Shown: piece by piece, positions 18,775 to 28,009 of the stretch
Layout of the letters: each line of letters starts with the position of its first letter
How positions within the stretch are numbered: the first letter of the stretch is position 1
Origin: Bacteroidota bacterium
GTDB taxonomy: Bacteria; Bacteroidota; Bacteroidia; Flavobacteriales; Flavobacteriaceae
Direction: 5' to 3'
Assembly (NCBI GenBank): GCA_020161455.1
Contig: JAIUNZ010000003.1
Location: forward strand, 124,001-188,000
DNA: 64,000 nt
Program-made: the position numbers and the translations under genes
Notes under the pieces: model-generated
What the model saw: only the letters and a program-made list of their open reading frames with translations
What the model was told of the DNA's origin: nothing
The model's database searches: none

Positions 18775-19578
18775 ATGAAAATTCCAAATTCCAAAAATTT
18801 AGTATCGTTTTTAACCGTTTTATTTTTAGTAGTTACCCAAGTTGTTTTTGCACAATTCAACATACCTGAAAAACCTTCATTTCAAACTTCTGTGTATGAC
18901 TATGCCAACATGCTTAGTGGCTCTGAAAAACAACAATTAGAAGAAAAACTAATACGCTACTCAGATTCTACAACAACCCAAATTGTTGTCATTACCATTG
19001 AAAGTTTAAAAGGCTCAGACATTGGAATACTAACACCAGAATGGGGACAAAAATGGGGAATTGGTGGTACAAAGAAAGATGACAATGGTGTTATTGTAGT
19101 TTTAGCAAAAGCTGAACGTAAAATATGGATTTCTGCTGGTTATGGCGTAGAAGATAGACTTAGTGCTGGAATTATTGGCGAACTTACTAGAAATGTAATC
19201 ATCCCTGAGTTCAAAGCAGGTAGTTATTTTAATGGTTTAGATAAAGGTACAACGGCCATTATTGAAGTATTAAAAGGGAAATACAAAGGCGAACGAAAGC
19301 AAAACAAAAAAGGTGATTTTCCTATTTTACCCATTATTATTGTAATCATTATAATTATAGTTATCTTTTCTAAAAACAAGAATAATGGCGGAAATTCTGG
19401 TAATCGTGGTGGCGGTATGAGTCTAACCGACATGATTATTTTAAGCAGTTTGGGTAGAAACAGTGGTGGTTTTGGTGGTTCATCAGGCGGTGGTTTCGGC
19501 AGTTCATCAGGCGGTGGCTTCGGCGGTGGCTTTGGTGGCGGCGGATTTTCTGGTGGTGGTGCTGGTGGTAGTTGGTAG
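18775..19578 (+). CDS. Membrane TPM domain protein with Gly-rich tail
   Basis: Protein of 267 residues: signal peptide, extracytoplasmic TPM domain at about 35-160 (VYDYANMLSGSEKQQLEEKL, IGILTPEWGQKWGIGG, GVIVVLAKAERKIWISAGYG), one membrane helix at about 183-202, and a tail of Gly/Ser repeats ending GGGAGGSW. The Gly-rich tail is usual for this family. Last gene of the LemA operon. Confidence 0.92.
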   Translation: MKIPNSKNLVSFLTVLFLVVTQVVFAQFNIPEKPSFQTSVYDYANMLSGSEKQQLEEKLIRYSDSTTTQIVVITIESLKGSDIGILTPEWGQKWGIGGTKKDDNGVIVVLAKAERKIWISAGYGVEDRLSAGIIGELTRNVIIPEFKAGSYFNGLDKGTTAIIEVLKGKYKGERKQNKKGDFPILPIIIVIIIIIVIFSKNKNNGGNSGNRGGGMSLTDMIILSSLGRNSGGFGGSSGGGFGSSSGGGFGGGFGGGGFSGGGAGGSW

Positions 19579-19741
19579 CATTGAATTACGAGGCACAAAG
19601 TTGGAAGTTAAATCTTCATCACCCACAACAGTCAATTTAATAAAAAACAAAACATCAACAAGCAACTTTCATTTATCAACTCATACTAATTTGTAAATAT
19701 TAATGAAATTTGAGGTGCTTTTTTTTGTCGAATACTATAAT

Positions 19742-19775
19742 AAAAAACCTCGTTCAACTTGAACGAGGTTTTTGT
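19742..19775. terminator. Bidirectional terminator
   Basis: Stem CCTCGTTCA / TGAACGAGG with A-run before and T-run after. It serves the LemA operon on the plus strand and the outer-membrane gene on the minus strand, whose stop is at 19776. Confidence 0.85.
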
Positions 19776-22556
19776 TTAATCTTCAAAGAACATCATGTTT
19801 TCATTCTTTTTCTTCCCGCCAAACTTTTCTAGTTTATAGGTTAATGAAAACATTACATAACGCCTTAAAACTGTATTTTCAGAGTCGATGATTGCGGTTG
19901 GTGTAATTGATCTTCTTGTGTTGAGATTTTGATTTAACAAATCATATACTTTCACTTTGGCAAGTAGTTTGTCATTAAAAAAATTATAACCAATACTAGT
20001 ATTCCACAGATAGAAATCTTTTTTAAATCCGTCAGCTATGTTGGAGTTGTAGGTATAACCAAAATCATTTCCGATGACTAGTTTCTTTGGAAAATAAGAA
20101 GTGATTTCAATCTTCGCATTATGTGTAAAATTGTCTGCTTTATCAATTACATAATTCTCAAAATTGGTTTTTGAAAATGAATATTTATAACTTGGTGCTA
20201 TCGTGATTAACTCATCAATACTCCAAGTCAAATTCACTCGCGGATTGACTTCCAATTCTTTTGATTCAAATAAAATGGCGTTTGTTAACCCTTGATTGAT
20301 ATTGTAATTAAAACTTATTCCTGCTGAAAAACTTAATTTTCGTTTCTCTTTCTTGAACGATTTACTCCAATTTCCTCCGAAATAGGATGAAAAGGTTTTA
20401 TCTACATTTTCATAGGTTGTAGTAGATTTAAAATTATCATCAAAAACTGTAGAAGAAACAATAGCATCTTTTCTAGCATCTATTCCAGAATAAATATAAT
20501 AACCCGAACGTGATGCATAATCATAATTATTAAATCCAAAATACATATTATGTCGTTTGGTTGGCTCTAGGTTTTCATTTCCAACTATAGTATTTAATGG
20601 GTTTGATAAATCTTCCACAGGCAAAAGCTCCGACGCTCTAGGAACGGTAACTTCATAATTATAATTGGCATATATTGATTTTGATTTCCCTATTCGATGA
20701 CTGATATATCCTTTTATTTTTGGGAAAACATAGTTTTTATTGACATTCGTTACTGCTCCTAAATAATTGGATTCTGTTTTGTAATTCACAAATTCAGGAC
20801 CAAAATTAATTCTACCGTTGGTTTTGTTTTTACCAATAATTACACCTGTTGATGGGAAATAACTTAACTCTGTTGATAGAATGGAGTTGGATTGCAAATC
20901 ATTAAAATCAGTATAGTCATTGCTACCCGCATCAAAATTGAAAGTTTTTGTTCTATGGTCTATTTTATTAAAACTAATTTCGGAAGTCAAGCTCAATCGA
21001 AGTGAATCGGTTATTGGTTCGCCATATCTAATTTCTAAACGGGTTTTGTTTTCTTTATTCTTCTCAAATCGGTTTTGTTGTCTTATATCGTCGGGTGTTG
21101 CGTCGGCAAAAAGTGTTGCTGAATTGGTGTTGGTAAACTGGTCTTGGTTATTAATCTCGGCATTAAAATTAATTGACATGCCTCGTAGTTTCTTTTTAAA
21201 TTGTTTGTTGAAACTTGCTTCTGTTGCAAAACTGGAGTTGTCATTTTCAGAATAATCATCATTAGTGCTGCTATTTAACTCATTAAAAGTTTCATTAGTA
21301 GTCACTTGATTTCTAGAAAAAGCACTACTGCTTTTATTTTTAGAAAATGTTGGGTTGATATAAATTGTTGCTGTTGAATCAATTTTAATTTCAAAATCAG
21401 TATTAAAATTATGACCGTTACTCACACTTCTTGAAGAAGAATTTGAATTGGTAAATGTGGTTCCAGCAGGTAATAGGTTAATTCTATTGGTTCGGTTAAT
21501 GTTCTCGTTTTCTGCATTTGAAAAATAATAACTTGTAGCATTATCTACTTTCTTCAGGAATTTGTCTTGATAGTTAATTCCAATTAGATTGGATTGAGTA
21601 ATGCCATTTCCACCACCAAATTGCATCCCGTTGATGCCAAATCTTCCGTCATCGTCATAATACACAGAATTATTTCTTCCTCCACCCATATTGTCAAATA
21701 TTTCATTCATGGAAAATCCCACTGAATTTATATTATTAGAAGATGCCAAGACGCTAATCTTTTGTTCGCCTTTAAAATAATTGAGCAACAAACTGGATTC
21801 ATATCGTTTGTCTGATCCTCGTCCTGCCATCACTTTACCAAAAAAACCTTTGTTTTTATCTTCTTGAATGGTAAGATTTATGGTTTTGTCTTCTGAGCTT
21901 GCGCCTTCGCCAGAGAGTTCTTCGGACTTGGTTTTGGTATCTACTACCTGTACTTTATCAATGATTTCGGCAGGAAGATTTTGAGTGGCAATTTTTCCGT
22001 CTTTACCAAAGAATGGTTTTCCATTTACTAAAATATTATTGACTTCTTTTCCGTTGACGGTAATTTTTCCTTCGGGAGTTATTTCGACACCGGGTAGTTG
22101 TTTTAATAAAGCTTCTACATTCGCATCGGCACCTACTTTGAAAGACGAAGCATTAAACTCGAGTGTGTCTTTTTTAATCCGGATTGGTGGTGCTTCTGAC
22201 TTTACAACAACTTCGTCTAATGATTTTGTGGTTTCTTCTAATTCGATTGTTTCAAAGTCTTTATCGATTGTTAAATTAGAAACATCTTCTTTAAAATCTT
22301 GATAACTTATATAAGAAACTTTAAGTACTAAAGGTTTGTTAGTCTTTTTTAGTTTCAAATCAAAAAATCCCATTTTGTTGGTAATGGTGTAATCTACCAC
22401 GGTTGAATCAATTTTTGAAGTTAGGTAAACCGTTACTGATTCGAGTGGAATCTTGGTGTTTTTGTCGATTACTCTTCCTTTTATAGAAATAGTGTTTTGG
22501 GAAAAAGAGATGCTAGTGCCTAAAAACAATAGCATCCAAAGAAAGGATTTTGGCAT
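19776..22556 (-). CDS. TonB-type outer-membrane beta-barrel protein
   Basis: Protein of 926 residues. A signal peptide is followed by a CarboxypepD_reg-like Ig domain (ISIKGRVIDKNTKIPLESVTV), a plug domain at about 125-230 (FKVGADANVEALLKQLPGVEITPEG) and a long C-terminal barrel with alternating strands. It lacks a clear TonB box and belongs to the outer-membrane beta-barrel subgroup that is often not nutrient-specific. A single gene with its own terminator. The substrate cannot be inferred. Confidence 0.88.
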   Translation of the reverse strand: MPKSFLWMLLFLGTSISFSQNTISIKGRVIDKNTKIPLESVTVYLTSKIDSTVVDYTITNKMGFFDLKLKKTNKPLVLKVSYISYQDFKEDVSNLTIDKDFETIELEETTKSLDEVVVKSEAPPIRIKKDTLEFNASSFKVGADANVEALLKQLPGVEITPEGKITVNGKEVNNILVNGKPFFGKDGKIATQNLPAEIIDKVQVVDTKTKSEELSGEGASSEDKTINLTIQEDKNKGFFGKVMAGRGSDKRYESSLLLNYFKGEQKISVLASSNNINSVGFSMNEIFDNMGGGRNNSVYYDDDGRFGINGMQFGGGNGITQSNLIGINYQDKFLKKVDNATSYYFSNAENENINRTNRINLLPAGTTFTNSNSSSRSVSNGHNFNTDFEIKIDSTATIYINPTFSKNKSSSAFSRNQVTTNETFNELNSSTNDDYSENDNSSFATEASFNKQFKKKLRGMSINFNAEINNQDQFTNTNSATLFADATPDDIRQQNRFEKNKENKTRLEIRYGEPITDSLRLSLTSEISFNKIDHRTKTFNFDAGSNDYTDFNDLQSNSILSTELSYFPSTGVIIGKNKTNGRINFGPEFVNYKTESNYLGAVTNVNKNYVFPKIKGYISHRIGKSKSIYANYNYEVTVPRASELLPVEDLSNPLNTIVGNENLEPTKRHNMYFGFNNYDYASRSGYYIYSGIDARKDAIVSSTVFDDNFKSTTTYENVDKTFSSYFGGNWSKSFKKEKRKLSFSAGISFNYNINQGLTNAILFESKELEVNPRVNLTWSIDELITIAPSYKYSFSKTNFENYVIDKADNFTHNAKIEITSYFPKKLVIGNDFGYTYNSNIADGFKKDFYLWNTSIGYNFFNDKLLAKVKVYDLLNQNLNTRRSITPTAIIDSENTVLRRYVMFSLTYKLEKFGGKKKNENMMFFED

Positions 22557-22655
22557 AAAAAAAATAGTCGTTTAAGGTTAGGTATAACTATAAACGACTA
22601 AGTACTTATTTTATTGTGTAATGTTAAAAAATCTTACGATAATTTAACAAATTTT

Positions 22656-23966
22656 TTACTTTTCGCGAATGTAAATATCAATTGGCACACCTGAAAAATC
22701 CCAGTTTTCGCGGATTTTATTTTCAAGGAAACGTTTGTATGGTTCTTTTACATATTGAGGTAAATTGGCGAAGAACACAAACTGTGGTGTTGGTGTTGGC
22801 AATTGCATACAGTATTTTATTTTTACATATTTGCCTTTTAATGCTGGCGGCGGATAGGCTTCAATAAGTTTCAACATATAATCGTTGAACTTTGAGGTTG
22901 GTATGCGTTGTTTTCTGTTTTCAAAAACTTGAACTGTGGCTTCTAATGATTTTAATAAACGTTGCTTTGTTAAGGCCGAGACGAAAAGAATTGGTACATC
23001 GGTAAATGGTTGTAATTCTTCACGAATTTTACGTTCATAATCGCGGGTTGACATAGTATCTTTTTCTACTAAATCCCATTTGTTTACTAAAATGATTATT
23101 CCTTTTCTGTTTTTTTCGGCTAACCAAAAAATGCTTTGGTCTTGTCCTTCGAAGCCTCGAGTAGCATCGATGATTAAAATACATACATCTGAATGTTCTA
23201 TTGCACGAACGGAACGCATCACGGAATAAAATTCTAAATCTTCTTTTACTTTGGCTTTTCTACGAATTCCGGCGGTATCAACTAGGTTGAATTCGAAACC
23301 AAAACGATTGTATTTGGTGTCGATAGCATCACGAGTTGTTCCAGCTATATCGGTAACTACGAATCTGTCTTCGCCAATTAATGCATTGATATAGGATGAT
23401 TTTCCTGCGTTTGGACGACCCACAACACAAAAACGTGGTAAAGGATTTTCTTCTTCTATTACTTCTGGAAGTTCTGGTAACACTTCTACTAGTTTGTCTA
23501 GCAAATCACCTGTTCCGCTGCCACTAATACTGGCGATTGTGAAATATTCTCCTAATCCTAGGTTATAAAACTCGACTGCATCTTTTTCGCGCATGGCGTT
23601 GTCAACTTTGTTGACGGCGATTAGAATTGGCTTGGTTACTTTTCTTAAAAGCTTTGCAACTTCGGCATCCATTGGTGTAATTCCTTCTTCGACATCGACT
23701 ACAAAAATGATGGCATCTGCTTCGTCAATTGCTAATTCTACCTGACGACGTATTTCGCCTTCAAAAACATCATCAGAACCTTTGATATATCCGCCAGTAT
23801 CGATTACTGAGAATTCTTTTCCGTTCCATTCACTTTTGCCATAATTTCTATCACGAGTTACTCCAGAAACTGAGTCGACAATGGCTTCTCTTCTTTGGAT
23901 TAAACGATTGAAAAAAGTAGATTTCCCTACGTTTGGTCTTCCTACTATGGCTACTATATTATTCAT
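22656..23966 (-). CDS. der: Ribosome biogenesis GTPase Der
   Basis: Double-GTPase of 436 residues that acts in assembly of the 50S subunit. The first G domain has [18 protein letters not shown] and NKVD; the second has [18 protein letters not shown] and NKWD; a KH-like domain closes the protein (about 350-436). The length is normal. A matching promoter lies at 23986-24015. Confidence 0.97.
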   Translation of the reverse strand: MNNIVAIVGRPNVGKSTFFNRLIQRREAIVDSVSGVTRDRNYGKSEWNGKEFSVIDTGGYIKGSDDVFEGEIRRQVELAIDEADAIIFVVDVEEGITPMDAEVAKLLRKVTKPILIAVNKVDNAMREKDAVEFYNLGLGEYFTIASISGSGTGDLLDKLVEVLPELPEVIEEENPLPRFCVVGRPNAGKSSYINALIGEDRFVVTDIAGTTRDAIDTKYNRFGFEFNLVDTAGIRRKAKVKEDLEFYSVMRSVRAIEHSDVCILIIDATRGFEGQDQSIFWLAEKNRKGIIILVNKWDLVEKDTMSTRDYERKIREELQPFTDVPILFVSALTKQRLLKSLEATVQVFENRKQRIPTSKFNDYMLKLIEAYPPPALKGKYVKIKYCMQLPTPTPQFVFFANLPQYVKEPYKRFLENKIRENWDFSGVPIDIYIREK

Positions 23967-23985
23967 GTTATTTTAAATATTGGTG

Positions 23986-24015
23986 CAAAGGTACTATTTA
24001 TGAAAACAATATCAA
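23986..24015 (-). promoter_or_regulatory. Promoter of der
   Basis: On the minus strand TTG (24015-24013), 19 bases, then TACCTTTG (23993-23986), the Bacteroidota -33/-7 pattern, 20 bases before the der start. Confidence 0.6.
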
Positions 24016-24057
24016 TTTTTTTATTACTTTAGTCTATTAAACCAACCTATTTTTCAA

Positions 24058-24552
24058 ATGGAAACTGAAAATGAAATTAGATTACGACTTCGTTTTTACA
24101 AAGATGTAAACGAACCTATTGCTGTTATTAAAGAAAAATTACAAGCGCATCGTGATACTCAACCTCAGGATTATTCCGTAAAAGTTAATGATGAACATGT
24201 TTGGTTTCACTTTAAAGGTGATAGAAAACACTATTGGTCTCCGCATCTTCATCTTGAATTAGAATCAAAAGAAGACAATACTACACATATTAGATGTTTA
24301 TTTGGTCCAGATTCTACGCTTTGGACGTTGTTTGTGTTTCTCCATTTTGTGGTGGCAGGAATATTTATCATTTTTGGAATGATTGCCTACTCTAATTATA
24401 CTTTGAAAGCACCTTTAATGATGGATGTTATTATTATGTTTATTATGGTGATTGTTTGGTTTTTGTTGTATGTCATAGCACGACAAATTAGAGAAAAAGG
24501 TCATGACCAAATGAATGAATTGGAACAAGTTTTTTTAAAAATAATACGCTAA
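24058..24552 (+). CDS. Two-helix membrane protein of unknown function
   Basis: Protein of 164 residues: a soluble N-terminal domain of about 95 residues (WFHFKGDRKHYWSPHLHLELE) and two membrane helices at about 97-118 and 127-148, with a short charged C-terminal tail. It sits between der and era, convergent with era (4 bases between the two stops). Homologues of this type occur next to GTPase genes in Flavobacteria, but no function is known and no nucleotide-binding motif is present. Confidence 0.85.
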   Translation: METENEIRLRLRFYKDVNEPIAVIKEKLQAHRDTQPQDYSVKVNDEHVWFHFKGDRKHYWSPHLHLELESKEDNTTHIRCLFGPDSTLWTLFVFLHFVVAGIFIIFGMIAYSNYTLKAPLMMDVIIMFIMVIVWFLLYVIARQIREKGHDQMNELEQVFLKIIR

Positions 24553-24555
24553 ATA

Positions 24556-25440
24556 TTATTTTTGGTTGTATCCGAATCGTTTTAATTGATAGGCGTTGCT
24601 TCTCCAGTCTTTATTGACTTTTACAAATAATTCGATGTGTATTTGTTTTCCGAAAAATTTTTCTAAATCTTCACGGGCTTGCATTCCTACTTTTTTGAGT
24701 GCTGCGCCTTTGTGTCCGATGATGATTCCTTTTTGGGTATCACGTTCGACCATTATTACGGAACGGATTCGGATTATTTTTTCGTCTTCGATGAATTCTT
24801 CGGTGTCAATTTCTACGGCATAAGGTATTTCTTTGTCGTAGTTGATTAGGATTTTTTCGCGGATGGTTTCGTTTACGAAGAAGCGCTCTGGTTTGTCGGT
24901 TAGTGCGTCTTTTGGGTAATATGGTGGTGAAACTGGAAGTAATTCTAATATTCGGGCGAATACTTCTTTGACGTTAAAGTTTTCTAGGGCAGATATTGGG
25001 TATATTTCGGCGTTTGGTACTTTTTCTTTCCAAAGAGCGATTTGTTCTTCGAGTTGTTCTTGGTTTGATTTGTCGATTTTGTTCAACAATAATAAAACAG
25101 GGATTTTGGAGTATATAATTTTATTGAAAAATGCTTCGTCTTTTAGTTCCTTCTCTCCTATTTCGACCATGTATATTAGTACATCGGCGTCTTCGAAGGC
25201 AGATTTTACGAAATCCATCATTGATTTTTGCATTTCGTAGGCTGGTTTGATGATTCCGGGTGTATCTGAAAGGACTACTTGGAAATCGTCACCGTTTACT
25301 ATTCCTAGTATTCTGTGTCGCGTTGTTTGTGCTTTTGAGGTTATAATGGAAAGTCTTTCGCCAACGAAAGCGTTCATTAGGGTTGATTTGCCTACGTTTG
25401 GGTTTCCGATGATGTTGACAAAACCTGCTTTGTGTTCCAT
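24556..25440 (-). CDS. era: GTPase Era
   Basis: GTPase of 294 residues required for 16S rRNA maturation and 30S assembly. The G domain shows GNPNVGKSTLMNAF, DTPGI and NKID; the C-terminal KH domain shows IIGHKGAALKKVG. The start at 25440 (MEHKAGFVNIIG) is preferred; an in-frame Met 12 codons upstream lies above the -7 element TACCTTTG (minus strand, 25472-25465). Confidence 0.96.
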   Translation of the reverse strand: MEHKAGFVNIIGNPNVGKSTLMNAFVGERLSIITSKAQTTRHRILGIVNGDDFQVVLSDTPGIIKPAYEMQKSMMDFVKSAFEDADVLIYMVEIGEKELKDEAFFNKIIYSKIPVLLLLNKIDKSNQEQLEEQIALWKEKVPNAEIYPISALENFNVKEVFARILELLPVSPPYYPKDALTDKPERFFVNETIREKILINYDKEIPYAVEIDTEEFIEDEKIIRIRSVIMVERDTQKGIIIGHKGAALKKVGMQAREDLEKFFGKQIHIELFVKVNKDWRSNAYQLKRFGYNQK

Positions 25441-25464
25441 GATTTGTATGGTTAATTCTTTTTG

Positions 25465-25472
25465 CAAAGGTA
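25465..25472 (-). promoter_or_regulatory. -7 element of era
   Basis: Minus-strand TACCTTTG fits TAnnTTTG and lies 25 bases before the era start. It overlaps the 3' flank of the tRNA terminator, and no TTG is found at normal spacing. Confidence 0.4.
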
Positions 25473-25475
25473 ACA

Positions 25476-25507
25476 AAAAAAGCCACTCATTGCTGAATGG
25501 CTTTTTC
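25476..25507 (-). terminator. Terminator of the initiator tRNA
   Basis: Hairpin AGCCACTCA / TGAATGGCT with one mismatch, followed on the minus strand by a T-run. It lies directly after the tRNA 3' end. Confidence 0.7.
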
Positions 25508-25511
25508 TTTG

Positions 25512-25584
25512 TAGCGGGAACAGGACTCGAACCTGTGACCTTCGGGTTATGAGCCCGACGAGCTGCCTACTGCTCTATCCCGCG
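25512..25584 (-). tRNA. Initiator tRNA-fMet (CAT)
   Basis: A 73-base cloverleaf with a CAT anticodon. The three G-C pairs closing the anticodon stem (GGG/CCC), the A11-U24 pair in the D stem and the unpaired 1-72 position (C1 against U72) are hallmarks of an initiator tRNA. The usual bacterial mismatch is C1-A72, so U72 is a small departure. CCA is not encoded. All arms are otherwise intact. Confidence 0.93.
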
Positions 25585-25595
25585 ATTTGTGAGTG

Positions 25596-25626
25596 CAAAG
25601 ATAAACCTTTTATTGTATTATTCAAA
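25596..25626 (-). promoter_or_regulatory. Promoter of the initiator tRNA
   Basis: Minus-strand TTTG (25626-25623), 19 bases, TATCTTTG (25603-25596), 12 bases before the tRNA 5' end. A near-perfect Bacteroidota promoter. Confidence 0.65.
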
Positions 25627-25674
25627 CAAAATGTTTTAATTAATTTTTTGTTTTTTATTTCTGAGGGTTTGTTT

Positions 25675-26607
25675 TTACTCGGTTAGGTTGATTTTGGTTT
25701 TGTATATTTTGCTTAATCCGTTGTGACTTTGGAGGATGTATTGTTGGTATTCTTCGGTGTTTTTGAATTGTTTTGGGGTTATGTTGTTTCGTTTGCTGGT
25801 GAAATAGAGTGTTTGATTGGCTTGGTCGTAGAATGGGCAGTACTCCATGTACTTGGTGTTGATTATTTCGCCGAGGTTTTTTGGGGTTTGCCATTGTCCG
25901 TTTTTGTCTTTGTGGGCTATGTATAGGTCTCCGCTGCCGAGTCCGTCATTGGCGTTGTATTTTGTATAGATTAGGAAGTCTTCGTTTTTGGATATGAAGG
26001 CGTTGAATTCGTAGCCGGTGGTGTTGATGTTTTGGTTAAGGAGTTCGGGGTTTTCGTAGTTGGTGCCGTTCCATCTGGCGTAGTAGATGTCGTCTTTTCC
26101 TAGTCCGGATGGGGAATCTAGGGTGAAATAGAGGTTGTTGTTGTTGGCGAGTGTTGGGTAGAATTCGTTTTGGTTGGTGTTTATTGGTGTGCCTAGGTTT
26201 ATGGGTTGTGACCATGGTTGGTTTTTGTTTTGACGTTCGAGGTACCAGATGTCGTAGTCTTTTTTTTCTGTGGATGAGTTGTTTAATGGTCTGTCGGAGG
26301 CGAAGTAGAGGCGTTTTTGGTCGTTGGATAGGAATGGTTCGAGGTAGTTGTATTGGTCTGAACAGGGTAATAGTTGTGGTTTTGACCAGTTGTTTTTGGT
26401 TTTTTTGATGAAGGCTATTTGTGATAGTTCGCCTGCTGGTGATTGGATGGTGAAGTAGGCTTCGGAACTGTCGGTTGCTAGGTTTGTGTCGCGGATGTTT
26501 GTGTATTGGTTTAGGATTGGGAAGGCTATTTCGATGGTTTGATTTTGTTGGGCGTTTATCAGGCTGGTGATTGCTAAGAGGAATGTGATGATTTGTGTTT
26601 TTTTCAT
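25675..26607 (-). CDS. Secreted PD40/WD40-like beta-propeller protein
   Basis: Protein of 310 residues with signal peptide MKKTQIITFLLAITSLINA and several PD40 repeats (PFLSNDQKRLYFASDRP, FYPTLANNNNLYFTLDSP, FDQANQTLYFTSKRN). Such propellers occur in TolB- or OmpA-linked envelope proteins of Bacteroidota; here no OmpA or sorting domain follows. The gene is notably rich in A and C on its coding strand compared with neighbours. Its upstream region is the 21-bp minisatellite. Confidence 0.85.
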   Translation of the reverse strand: MKKTQIITFLLAITSLINAQQNQTIEIAFPILNQYTNIRDTNLATDSSEAYFTIQSPAGELSQIAFIKKTKNNWSKPQLLPCSDQYNYLEPFLSNDQKRLYFASDRPLNNSSTEKKDYDIWYLERQNKNQPWSQPINLGTPINTNQNEFYPTLANNNNLYFTLDSPSGLGKDDIYYARWNGTNYENPELLNQNINTTGYEFNAFISKNEDFLIYTKYNANDGLGSGDLYIAHKDKNGQWQTPKNLGEIINTKYMEYCPFYDQANQTLYFTSKRNNITPKQFKNTEEYQQYILQSHNGLSKIYKTKINLTE

Positions 26608-26697
26608 GGTGATTTTGTTTTGTTGATGATGTTGTGGTGCTAATTTATGAAATTTATTGTTTTATGGGTTGGGTTGTTTGTTGATTGTGGTTTGTTG

Positions 26698-26970
26698 TTG
26701 GTTGTTTTAGGTGTGCGTTTGATTGTTTTAGGTATGCGTTTGATTGTTTTAACTGTGCAGTTATTTACTTTAGTCGTGCACTTGATTGTTTTACCTGTGC
26801 AGTTGATTATTTTACCTGTGCAGTTGTTTATTTTAGTCGTGCACTTGATTCTTTTAACTGTGCACTTAATTGTTTTACCTGTGCAGTTGTTTACTTTAGT
26901 CGTGCACTTGATTCTTTAAACTATGCACTTGATTGTTTTACCTGTGCAGTTGATTGTTTTACCTGTGCAG
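26698..26970. repeat. 21-bp tandem repeat, 13 units
   Basis: Thirteen consecutive units of exactly 21 bases. Most start TTGATTGTTTTA and end in GTGCAG or GTGCAC. Two main versions interleave: one with ACCTGTGCAG and one with AGTCGTGCAC. There are no spacers and no cas genes. The period is a multiple of three, so open frames run through on the plus strand and read as heptapeptide repeats, but no start signal, promoter or homologous family supports a protein. Confidence 0.9.
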
Positions 26971-27050
26971 ACGATGAATTTAGCTTTAATTCTTACAAAA
27001 ATTAATGATTTTTTTAATTTTGAGATAGGTTCTTGATATATTCGCCTACG

Positions 27051-27134
27051 GCGAACACTTGAACTGACGAAACTGGAATTGTTTGGAATTTGTTCTCATT
27101 ATATAAGTCTGCAGCGAACAATTGAACTGACGAA
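27051..27134. repeat. Two copies of a dispersed 21-base element
   Basis: The element GCGAACA(C/A)TTGAACTGAC followed by GAA is found at 27051-27071 and 27114-27134 with one difference. The start-to-start distance is 63 bases, three times 21. The first is preceded by the palindrome TCGCCTACGGCGA (27042-27054). Confidence 0.7.
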
Positions 27135-27173
27135 TGGGTGAATTATTGAAATGATAATGCTTTACTACTTGTA

Positions 27174-27206
27174 TAAAAAAAGCACCTTATTGAAGGTGCT
27201 TTTGAT
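27174..27206 (-). terminator. Terminator after the 27210 gene
   Basis: Stem AGCACCTT / AAGGTGCT with a short loop and flanking A- and T-runs, directly after the stop of the minus-strand gene. Confidence 0.8.
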
Positions 27207-27209
27207 TTT

Positions 27210-27977
27210 TTATTGTTTAAAATTTCTGAAGCTTATAGCGTCGGCGGCTTTGAACTCTGGGGATGATGCTCCGAAGAGTCCTTTGATGTAATCTTTGGCT
27301 TCGAGTGCTGTGTCCACTAGTCCGGTTTCGGGTGTGTATAGGAATTGGTTTCTGTCTATTCTTTTTTCTTTTACTTGTGCGACTGCGGTGTCGATTCTTT
27401 GGTTTGCGTTTTTTAGATTTTCGCTGTAATCTTTGAGTGATGGGATTTTAAATTCATCTTCGTTTGGGTCGTAGTTTTCTGCGTTTTCTAATAAATCTAC
27501 TAGGTCTGCAAAGTTTTCTTGGATTGATATGTGTGATTGTCGTGATGTGGAGTGTTTTTTTCCTAGTGGGTCGTTTTCGATGCTGTTGTCTTCGATTGGT
27601 TCTCCTTCTTGGTTTGTTGTTGGTGGTGTGTTTGGGTTGTCGATTCTTGTTCCTTGTATTTTTTTGTTGATTGATTTGGCATCTTTTATTAGTGCTTTTG
27701 ACACGTTGGTTCCTGACATTATGCCTATTATTTGTGTGGAGAATGTTTTTACATTTTTGTATGCATCTTCTCTGTCGTCAACTTTTGTTGAGTAGTTGTT
27801 TTTGGAGGTTTGCACGAATGCAATTTGTTGGTTTCCTGCTGTGTAGAGTGCTTGGAGTTCTAGGAGTTTTATTCGGTTTTTTGCTGGGTTGTATTTTTCA
27901 CCGAATGTGATTATTGTTTCGTTTAATTGGTTTAGGTGTGCCACATTGATGTTGTGTCCTGTTTCTGAATATGCCAT
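27210..27977 (-). CDS. Cytoplasmic protein of unknown function
   Basis: Predicted protein of 255 residues starting MAYSETGHNINVAHLN; a second Met lies three codons upstream. No signal peptide, membrane helix or known motif. It is largely helical and charged with a flexible Pro/Asn/Glu-rich linker near 115-145 (NPNTPPTTNQEGEPIEDN). The pattern resembles an uncharacterised Flavobacterial family. Its upstream region carries a box at 28043-28057 that is repeated, with the same distance to the -7 element, upstream of the small gene ending at 33575, suggesting shared control. Confidence 0.75.
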   Translation of the reverse strand: MAYSETGHNINVAHLNQLNETIITFGEKYNPAKNRIKLLELQALYTAGNQQIAFVQTSKNNYSTKVDDREDAYKNVKTFSTQIIGIMSGTNVSKALIKDAKSINKKIQGTRIDNPNTPPTTNQEGEPIEDNSIENDPLGKKHSTSRQSHISIQENFADLVDLLENAENYDPNEDEFKIPSLKDYSENLKNANQRIDTAVAQVKEKRIDRNQFLYTPETGLVDTALEAKDYIKGLFGASSPEFKAADAISFRNFKQ

Positions 27978-28009
27978 GTTTTCCATATTTTTTATTGTTA
28001 AACTTTTAG

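Larger units (their letters stand above)
26608..27209. other. Repeat-rich intergenic region
   Basis: No gene is supported. The stretch holds a 13-unit tandem array (26698-26970), two copies of a dispersed 21-base element (27051-27071 and 27114-27134) and the terminator of the next minus-strand gene (27174-27206). Confidence 0.7.

Noticed and set aside
19224-19598. Proline-rich protein on the minus strand
   Set aside because: It is the antisense reading of the Gly/Ser-rich tail of the TPM gene.
26698-26970. CRISPR array
   Set aside because: Units of 21 bases follow each other with no unique spacers and no cas genes are near.
26647-27005. Open frames through the 21-bp array that read as heptapeptide repeats
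   Set aside because: They arise because the period is a multiple of three. More than one frame is open, there is no promoter or homologous family, and the sequence is better described as a minisatellite.
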